A stretch of DNA of 15,000 bases, taken from positions 6,958,155-6,973,154 of the forward strand of contig NC_091561.1 of NCBI RefSeq assembly GCF_042767895.1, given 5' to 3'. A program made the translations under genes and the position numbers. Within the stretch, counting starts at the first letter, position 1; each line of letters starts with the position of its first letter. Of this stretch, positions 9,350 through 15,000 are shown in pieces. This DNA is from Penaeus vannamei. Taxonomy: Eukaryota; Arthropoda; Malacostraca; Decapoda; Penaeidae. The notes beneath the pieces were generated by a model. That model had not been told where the DNA came from, searched no databases, and saw nothing but the letters and a program-made list of their open reading frames with translations.

Positions 9350-9597
9350 GATGATGAGCTATGGCGAAAGTCGAGGGGTAGAAAGCAGACTGCCCCGAAC
9401 AGCTTCCATTCTTCGGTGATTATTTACCTTACTTATTTAACTTACGGAGCATAAGCATATCGTAACCTTTCGTTTATTAATGTCTCTGCTGGGAGCGATA
9501 TTGAACGCGGGAGAAGTACATGATTTTGCGGCTGTGTGTAAAGTCATGGCCTTGTCGGTGCGTCTTCTCAAAAGTGGTTATTTTTCTTTTTTTTTCA
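9350..9597. other. Unique island, no gene recognised
   Basis: Balanced composition. A frame from 9480 begins MSLLGAILNAGEVHDFAAVC and runs into the purine repeat. It has no recognisable domain or splice boundary and is not called. Confidence 0.4.
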
Positions 9598-10044
<447 letters not shown>

Positions 10045-11018
10045 CGACAGAGAAGGAGAGAGAAAGAAAGAAAGAACGAGAAAGAGAGAGAGCTTTTTGT
10101 TTTTTGTTTTTCCTGTGATGGATTTCTTCTTGATTTTCTGTCGTTCTAAGATAAATCTTACTTAATTATCCTTGAATCTTCAAATCATTGGTCAGCAATA
10201 TTGGATTTTTTGATTGTTTGTTTTTCTTTTGTTTATTGCTTTGTCATTATTCCGGGTGTATTTACAACTTTAGTGACGAAACTAATGATGGTTAGTGTGA
10301 TAATCATAATAGTTATAATTAAGGTTCGAATTATAAGAGTAACAGGAACTCTGATGATAGCAATAACAACCCTACAACCGTTGCTGATAAAGATAAAAAT
10401 ACCTCACGAATATATGAAATGACACAGTATTGAATCGTTTTCAGCGCGAGACAAATATATTTCACTTCTTTAATATGGAATTGAGTTTCGAAGTTCTCCA
10501 AGCAGCAGGCTTTTCTTACAAGTTGTCTTTGGCGCGATCTGCAAAGTGCTTTGATGTGCGAAACTTTAAGAGAAATCTATTTCACACCGACGTTGCCATT
10601 TGAGGTTGTGGGAAGAATTTACGTGTTGTAGAGAGGCCAGAAATTGCCAGGATAATGCTTTTAATGCCTTGAAATGGACGCAAGGACAGCTGTGTGGGAT
10701 TCGGCGTTTCAGCATAGTCAGCGGAATGCTGCTGGCGGGTTTTGGGATGTTGTATTATCGAGAAATAAAAAAAAAAAAGTTGTGCAAATAGATGCTACTC
10801 AAACGAGTTACCTTGTGAGTTTGCATAATCGTTCGAGATTTTATTTTGTGGATTGACTTTTTTAACCTTCAGGTATAAAACAGAATGCTGATTTGTTATA
10901 CCAGACATTGTATCCGCCAGAACTTATTTGATATTGTAATGTATTCAACTCCATTGCATGTTTGTTTTGTTATTCCCCGAGCTGCTTCCCTGTAGTAACG
11001 CCGTGCGTTTCCTTCCAG
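10045..11018. other. AT-rich intronic sequence upstream of the KLF exon
   Basis: After a purine tail to about 10092, the sequence is mostly unique and AT-rich. Two ATTGG (reverse CCAAT) words lie at 10187-10191 and 10200-10204, and a TATAAAA at 10874-10880. No upstream KLF exon was found, and no frame resembles the KLF6/7 N-terminal segment. Confidence 0.6.
10998..11018 (+). other. 3' splice site of the KLF exon
   Basis: The intron ends in a pyrimidine-rich stretch, TTTCCTTCCAG, with AG at 11017-11018. A possible branch point sits in TAGTAAC, with the adenosine near 10998, about 20 bases before the AG, which is a normal spacing. The predicted junction puts the exon in frame with its conserved KLF6/7 start (NCYEMDRYL). 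The frame stays open upstream to 10962, but that part (MFCYSPSCFPVVTPCVSFQ) has no KLF similarity and reads as intron. Confidence 0.85.
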
Positions 11019-11949
11019 AACTGTTACGAGATGGACCGGTACCTGAAGGACGAGCCCCGGGCCAAGGTCGGCGGCCGGAAGCTGGGCGGCTGCGAGCTGG
11101 AGTTCCCGTGGCAGAGCTCGTACGAGGAGTGCCCCCGCGACTCGCCGTCGCCACCTGTGCGCCTCTACACCAAGCTCGGGAGGCCCATCAAGGGCGGCAG
11201 ACATCCCCGGCTGCTCGTCAAGGTCAAGACTGAGGCTCTCAGCTCCGACCTGAATATCAAGCAGGAGCCCTGCGAGGGGGAGGAGCCCTGCAAGCCGGAG
11301 CCGCAGGAGGAGGAGGTGGTAGTCAAGAGCGAGCCCCTGGAGGACCTGGACGACCCCCTCAGCCAGGACGACATGTGCGGCTCCGAGCGGTCGCTGGACT
11401 CGGTGTCCGTGTCGTCCTCCTCGTCGGCCTCGTCGCTGGCTTCCCTGGAGGGCGACCTCGAGGCCCCCGTGAGCGTCGGCGGCCAGAGTCCCACTCGGGG
11501 CCGGGCTCTCATCTCGTGGGCGTCCTCCGAGGACATGGCCGCCGACTCGCGCCTGGAGGCGGGCGTGCGGCGAGGGTCAGGGACATCTTTTTTTGCGGCA
11601 ACGAAACTGCTGACGGCCAAGTCGGCGCCCAACATCGCCACGCTGACCCCGCCCTCCTCCCCCGAAACCTCTCCGGTCACTCACACTCACACACTCCTCA
11701 AGGTTCACGCTCGCTCACAAGTGCCAAAGTTTATATCCTTCGCCACCACCCTGCCCCTCAAGACTAGCAGCAGCAACAACAGCAGTAGCCTCAGTATGGG
11801 CGTCCGGGACATGAGCATGGGCGTGCACGCTCGGGCAGCAGACTCGTCCCCGGATGCCAAGCGACGGGTGCACAAGTGCCTCTTCCCAGGCTGTAAGAAA
11901 GTCTACACGAAATCCTCGCACCTCAAGGCCCACCAGCGGACACACACAG
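11019..11949 (+). CDS. KLF6/7: Internal exon of a Kruppel-like transcription factor (KLF6/KLF7/luna group): linker region plus zinc finger 1
   Basis: This exon encodes 310 complete codons and the first base of a glycine codon. KLF proteins are nuclear C2H2 factors that bind GC-box and CACCC-box DNA. Residue numbers count from the first exon codon. Residues 1-13 (NCYEMDRYLKDEP) match the start of vertebrate KLF6/7 exon 2 (CLELERYLQSEP in KLF6). Residues 69-105 hold three SUMO consensus sites in an acidic stretch. A serine-rich segment spans about 125-145. LTPPSSPE at 209-216 is a KLF6/7 signature. Basic KRRVHKC leads into finger 1 (Cys287, Cys292, His305, His309). HQRTHTG separates KLF6/7 from other KLFs, which usually have HLRTHTG or HRRTHTG. 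Both exon boundaries and the phase-1 end inside the THTG|EKP linker agree with my recollection of vertebrate KLF6. Codon third positions are strongly G/C, unlike the flanks. Exon 1 and fingers 2-3 are missing from the window, so the gene is partial here. KLF6 versus KLF7 cannot be resolved; invertebrates usually have one ortholog. Confidence 0.93.
11223..11333 (+). other. Three SUMOylation consensus motifs (psi-K-x-E) in an acidic linker
   Basis: VKTE lies at 11223-11234, IKQE at 11256-11267 and VKSE at 11322-11333. The latter two are followed by proline (IKQEP, VKSEP), the synergy-control form of the motif found in many transcription factors. The stretch between them is rich in Glu, Pro and Cys. 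The motifs are read directly from the translation; modification of the lysines is an inference. Confidence 0.6.
11877..11945 (+). other. C2H2 zinc finger 1 of the KLF domain
   Basis: The pattern is C-x4-C-x12-H-x3-H with Cys codons at 11877 and 11892 and His codons at 11931 and 11943. The helix region reads VYTKSSHLKAHQRTHTG, which is the invariant KLF finger 1 helix followed by the TGEKP-type linker start. All four zinc ligands are intact. The exon stops in the linker glycine, so the protein needs the next exon to complete its three-finger DNA-binding domain. Confidence 0.95.
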
Positions 11950-11955
11950 GTTAGT
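11947..11955 (+). other. 5' splice site of the KLF exon (CAG|GTTAGT)
   Basis: The junction CAG|GTTAGT between 11949 and 11950 is an almost perfect metazoan donor. It splits the glycine codon of the finger linker (phase 1). Reading through gives an in-frame TAG at 11952-11954, so intron retention would end the protein right after finger 1 and remove fingers 2 and 3. Confidence 0.9.
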
Positions 11956-11996
11956 GGGCGCCCGCGCTCGCCCGAGAGGCTGCGCTGGGGCCAGAG

Positions 11997-12337
11997 GTAA
12001 ACAGAGGGGCAAGGGGGTCAAGGGGGGCAGGGGGGGAAATTAAACCAAAGGGCAGGGGGGCACGGGGGAGACTTCAACCAAGGGGAAGGGGCACAGGGGA
12101 GGCTTCAACCAAGGGGCAGGGGTCAAGGGGGCACGGGGGAGGCTTCAACCAAGGGGCAGGGGGTCAAGGGGGGCACGGGGGGACATCAACCAAGGGGCAG
12201 GGGGCAAGGGGGACACGGGGGAATGTTAAACCAAGGGACAGGGGACACGGGGGTAAACCAAGGGGCAGGGGGAAGCCATGGGCAGGGATTTAACCGATGG
12301 ACAGGGAGAGGTCATGGGGTAGAATCAGACCAAAGAT
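11997..12337. repeat. G-rich minisatellite just inside the KLF downstream intron
   Basis: About eight or nine degenerate copies of a 26-43 base unit built around CAACCAAGGGGCAGGGG, GGTCAAGGGG and CACGGGGGAGGCTT. Copies begin near 11999, 12041, 12076, 12107, 12147, 12187, 12227, 12253 and 12289. The G strand is the coding (nascent RNA) strand, and nearly every copy has three or four runs of at least three Gs. The array starts only about 50 bases after the splice donor. Copy divergence increases toward the right end, where GGGG runs are lost. Confidence 0.85.
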
Positions 12338-12339
12338 CA

Positions 12340-12342
12340 AAG

Positions 12343-12432
<90 letters not shown>

Positions 12433-12550
12433 TGAGAGAGAAAGTAAGAGAGACAGAAAGAGAGAGGGAGAAAGTGAGTGAGAAGGAAAGAGAAAGAGAG
12501 ACCAAGACCAAGAGAGAGAAAGAATGAAAGAAAGAAAGAGAGAAGCAGGA
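12340..12550. repeat. (GA)n tract with degenerate GAAA/GAGT purine tail
   Basis: Two nearly pure GA blocks lie at about 12346-12382 and 12392-12428, joined by GAAAGAAAG. They are followed by a purine-only tail of GAGA, GTGA and GAAA words to about 12550. The tract lies in the KLF intron on the sense strand. In arthropods, GA repeats can bind GAGA-type factors; nothing here proves such use. Confidence 0.85.
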
Positions 12551-12565
12551 GACACGAACCGGAGA

Positions 12566-12692
12566 ACCGCCCCGCCCTCCCTCACCACTCCCTCCCCCCT
12601 CCCCCTCACCCCTCCTTCCCTCACCACTCCTTCCCCTCCCTCCCCACTCCCTGCCTCCCCCCCACCCCCCCTCACCACTCCCTCCCATTCCC
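12566..12692. repeat. CCCTCACCACTCCCTCC minisatellite
   Basis: C-rich DNA with recurring CCCTCACCACTCC words, at about 12577, 12608 and 12669, separated by CCCTCC and CCCACCCC runs. No plausible gene is encoded. Confidence 0.7.
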
Positions 12693-12897
12693 AAGAACAG
12701 CATTAAGCCCATCATGCCCAAAGGAAAGGGCTAACTGCGCCCCTGTGTCAGGTCCGCCACCGAGAGAGCCCGTGCTTGGAATATCATTATCCGGAATCGG
12801 TCTTTCTTCATCGTCTTCGGCCGTGCCCTTATCTCCCCTCTCGCGAAACTATTGCCGCGATTAAGCGAGGTCACCCTCATTTTCGTGAGGATTGGCG
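12693..12897. other. Unique intronic island, no gene recognised
   Basis: About 200 bases of balanced composition between repeat tracts, inside the presumed KLF intron. No splice-flanked open frame, no match to KLF finger 2 or 3, and no RNA gene structure was seen. Confidence 0.5.
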
Positions 12898-13032
12898 GTT
12901 GGGGGGGTAGGGGTAGGGGGTAGGGGAGGGATAGAGGGAAGGGGTGGGGTGGGGAGGGGATGGGAGGGAAGGGGTTGGGAGGGGATGGGAGGGAGGGTAG
13001 GAGGGGGAGGAGAGGGAGGAGGGGGAGGGTGT
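12898..13032. repeat. G-rich tract (GGGTAGGGG, GGGATGGGAGG)
   Basis: The strand is almost free of C, with dense G runs such as GGTTGGGGGGGTAGGGG and repeated GGGATGGGAGGGAAGGGG words. It meets the simple run-count criterion for G-quadruplex formation many times over. Confidence 0.8.
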
Positions 13033-13060
13033 CATTGTTGGTTTTGATCAATCGGATTTA

Positions 13061-13068
13061 TGACGTCA
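13061..13068. promoter_or_regulatory. Perfect CRE palindrome TGACGTCA
   Basis: The full eight-base CREB/ATF palindrome occurs in the context TATGACGTCATAA, extending to a 10-base palindrome ATGACGTCAT. It lies between a G-rich tract and a poly-T run in the presumed KLF downstream intron. The match is direct; binding is not shown. Confidence 0.4.
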
Positions 13069-13078
13069 TAAACCGAGT

Positions 13079-13120
13079 TTTTTTTTTTTTTCTTTTTTTT
13101 TTTAATCGGTTTTTTGTTTT
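13079..13120. repeat. Poly-T rich run
   Basis: Long T runs interrupted by single C or AATCGG, next to the CRE. No gene is seen from here to 13170. Confidence 0.7.
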
Positions 13121-13175
13121 GCTATTGTGTGTGTGTTAGGTGGGGGATCTTTCTGATTGATGTTCTTATTAATAT

Positions 13176-13246
13176 TTCTCTCTGTCTGTCTCAGTCTCTC
13201 TCTCTCTTTCTCTTTCCTCTCCCTCCCTCCCTCCCCCTCCCTTTCT
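13176..13246. repeat. CT/CCCT tract
   Basis: Short pyrimidine tract of CTCTGTCTGTCTC, CTCTCTTTC and CCCTCCCTCC words. It contains no coding signal beyond the repeat itself. Confidence 0.75.
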
Positions 13247-13271
13247 CTGCTAATATTGTGTGTGCATACCA

Positions 13272-13308
13272 GCGCGCGCGCGCGCGCGTGCATACGTACA
13301 TGCATGCG
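13272..13308. repeat. Strict purine-pyrimidine alternating tract (Z-DNA prone)
   Basis: Thirty-seven bases alternate purine and pyrimidine without a break: a GC repeat of about 16 bases, then a stretch of GTGCATAC, GTACATGC and ATGCG. The sequence is also rich in small palindromes such as GTAC and ATGCAT. Alternating GC is the classic Z-DNA-forming motif. Confidence 0.75.
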
Positions 13309-13412
13309 AACGCTCGAGCGTAGATGTAGATAAAGGTAGGCAAACGTGTTTACATGTAAGAGTTCCTTGCCTGTGCGTGCGGGCGTGCGGGCATCGAGTG
13401 GCCTTCCGATCC

Positions 13413-14152
13413 AGCTCCTCTTCCTCCTCCTCCTCCTCGTCTTCTTCTTCTTCTCCTTCTTCTCCTTCTCCTTCTCCTTCTCCTTCTCCTTCTACTTCTC
13501 CTTCTTCTCCTTCTCCCTCCTCCTCCTCCTCCTCCTCCTCCTCCTCCTCCTCCACCTCCTCCTCCTCCTCCTCCTCCTCCTCCTCCTCCTCCTCCCACCT
13601 CCTCCTCCTCCTCCCACCTCCTCCTCCTCCTCCTCCACCACCACCACCACCACCACCACCACCACCACCACCTCCCTCCTCCTCTCCTCCCTCCTCCTCC
13701 CTCCTCCTCCTCCTCCTCCTCTCTTCCTCCTCCTCTTCCACCTCCCCTCCTCCTCCTCCTCCTCCTCCTCCTCCTCCTCCTCCTCCTCCTCCTCCTCCTC
13801 CTCCCCCCACCACCACCACCACCACCACCTCCTCCCCACCCCCCTCTCCTCCTCCCCTCCTCCTCCTCCCTCCCACCTCCTCCTCCTCCTCCTCCCCCTC
13901 CACCTCCACCACTTCCACCACCACCTCCTCCTCCTCCTCCTCCTCCCTCCTCCTCCTCCTCCTCCCACCTCCTCCTCCTCCTCCTCCTCCTCCCTCCACC
14001 TCCTCCTCCACCTCCTCCTCCTCCACCTCCTCCTCCCTCCTCCTCCACCCACCTCCTCCTCCTCCACCCTCCTCCTCCTCCTCCCTCCTCCTCCTCCCTC
14101 CTCCTCCTCCTCCTCCTCCTCCTCCTCCTCCTCCCTCCTTTTCCCCCTCCTC
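13413..14152. repeat. Long TCC/TTC/ACC trinucleotide array
   Basis: About 740 bases of interrupted trinucleotide repeat. TTCTCC words lead (13440-13515), followed by (CTC)n blocks broken by (CAC)n blocks at about 13636-13672 and 13806-13828 and by CCCACC interruptions. Long open frames on both strands only translate the triplets (Ser/Pro/Leu or Glu/Gly/Arg) and are not genes. Confidence 0.95.
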
Positions 14153-14424
14153 GGCCCAGGGAGGGAGATGAGTAGCTCCAGTCGCGGGGTTAACGGTTCG
14201 GAAAATTAGTCTGGTTGTCGGGGAGCGGCCTGGGTTCTTCGGCCCGACACTTTTTTTTGGGGGGAGGAGGATGGTTTGGTCCCCCCCTTTTTTTTTTGGT
14301 CTTTTTTTCTCGTTTTTTTCGTACTGTCTTTTGTTTGAGTTTTTTTTTATTGTTATGGGTGTTTTGTGGGTATATATTTATTTTCATTTTTTCATTTTTT
14401 TTTTCGTTTTTTGTACTATGTATA

Positions 14425-14428
<4 letters not shown>
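14153..14428. other. T- and G-rich unique island, no gene recognised
   Basis: About 275 bases with short unique sequence (14155-14250), then T runs, a C7 run and G runs. No gene, RNA structure or transposon terminus was recognised. Confidence 0.5.
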
Positions 14429-14481
<53 letters not shown>

Positions 14482-14543
14482 TCCCTCTCCCTCTCCCTCC
14501 TCCCTCCCTCTCCCTCCCTCTCCCTCTCCCTCTCCCTCTCCCT

Positions 14544-14609
<66 letters not shown>

Positions 14610-14636
14610 ATCTATCTATCTATCCATCTACCTGTG
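14429..14636. repeat. (CT)n - (CCCT/CTCC)n - (CT)n - (ATCT)n compound repeat
   Basis: Two pure CT blocks (about 14429-14477 and 14552-14605) flank CTCCCT repeats, followed by a short ATCT/ATCC block at 14605-14632. The strand is almost purely pyrimidine. Confidence 0.95.
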
Positions 14637-15000
14637 TATCTCCCTCCCTCCCTCCCTCCCCCTCTCCCCCCCTCCCTCTCGCATCTCGTCTCATCTCCCT
14701 TTCTCTCCCTCTCCCTCTCCCTCTCCCTCCCTCCCTCCCTCCCTCCCTCCCTCCCTCCCTCCCCCTCTCCCTCTCCTCCCTCTCGCATCTCTCGTCTCAT
14801 CTCCCTTTCTCTCCCTCTCCCTTTCACCCCCTCTCTCACCCTCCCCCTCCCCCTCTCCCTCCCTCCCTCCCTCCCTCCCTCCCTCCCCCTCTCCCTCTCG
14901 CATCTCGTCTCATCTCCCTCCCTCCCTCCCTCCTCCCCCTCTCCCTCCCTCCCTCCCCCTCTCTCCCTCCCTCCCCCTCACCCTCTCTCCTCTCCCCCTC
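14637..15000. repeat. (CCCT)n array with a roughly 110-base super-repeat
   Basis: CCCT and CTCCCT repeats run to the window edge. A distinctive block, GCATCTCGTCTCATCTCCCT (with one CT insertion in the second copy), recurs at 14681, 14785 and 14900. The array is truncated by the window end. Confidence 0.9.

Noticed and set aside
9351..9385. Second hammerhead-like string, ATGATGAG then CGAAA
   Set aside because: The first core base is wrong and there is no stem I or cleavage triplet in the flanking TTC repeat.
10281..10345. Possible tRNA: TGGTTAGTG (A-box-like) and GGTTCGAAT (B-box-like)
   Set aside because: The bases around TTCGAAT do not form a T-arm and no acceptor stem pairs.
10962..11018. 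Upstream ATG of the open KLF frame (MFCYSPSCF...) as the true start
   Set aside because: This part precedes a good 3' splice site and has no KLF6/7 similarity; conserved sequence begins exactly at 11019.
11165..11680. Minus-strand frame of 171 codons opposite the KLF exon, and a + strand +1 frame of 130 codons
   Set aside because: Shadows of a GC-rich exon; no domain similarity, while the KLF frame has conserved motifs and splice sites.
13250..14209. Long Pro/Ser and Glu/Gly frames on both strands
   Set aside because: They are open in nearly every frame because TCC/ACC triplets lack stop codons.

Overview
This window looks like nuclear DNA from an arthropod, most plausibly a decapod crustacean such as a penaeid shrimp. 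The reasons are spliceosomal introns, long and nearly uninterrupted simple-sequence repeats of every motif class (CT/GA, CA, ATT, TTC, TCC, ATC/ACC, GACA, CCCT), and one exon of an animal zinc-finger gene. The species is an inference. No bacterial, phage or plasmid gene organisation is visible, and almost all long open frames are translations of repeats.

Only one protein-coding segment can be defended: an internal exon on the + strand (11019-11949) of a Kruppel-like factor of the KLF6/KLF7 group (Drosophila luna group). It starts at a good 3' splice site, encodes 310 complete codons plus one base, and ends inside the glycine codon after C2H2 finger 1 at a consensus 5' splice site. Fingers 2 and 3 must lie on an exon to the right of the window. 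The first exon, with the N-terminal activation segment, was not found and should lie to the left. Most of the window would then be two introns of this gene, although the distal left part could be intergenic.

Layout: 1-660 G-rich and CCCT-rich tracts; 661-1080 a unique island with a CCAAT box and a perfect CRE; 1084-2215 ATT repeats, a T-rich minisatellite and a TTGGTTC minisatellite; 2556-3528 very long CT/CCCT tracts; 3529-4570 AT-rich DNA and an A-rich tandem repeat; 4574-4850 a unique GC-richer island with four GACGTC cores, two forming a perfect inverted repeat; 4850-5480 AT-rich; 5482-5948 polypyrimidine; 6014-7053 a 1 kb ATC/ACC array; 7337-7600 CT, CA and CAAA tracts; 7603-8074 a tandem array alternating long and short units, in which only the long unit carries a hairpin; 8222-10100 purine/G-rich tracts with unique islands between; 10100-11018 intron; 11019-11949 the exon; 11997-12337 a G-rich minisatellite close to the 5' splice site; 12340-13250 more tracts and a third perfect CRE; 13272-13308 a Z-DNA-prone alternating tract; 13413-15000 TCC/ACC and CT/CCCT arrays.

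I found no RNA gene, intact transposon or CRISPR array. No convincing new multi-gene system is present. The parts most worth following up are the hairpin-bearing satellite, the CRE-rich islands around the KLF exon, the G-rich minisatellite beside its splice donor, and the cluster of SUMO consensus sites in the encoded protein.
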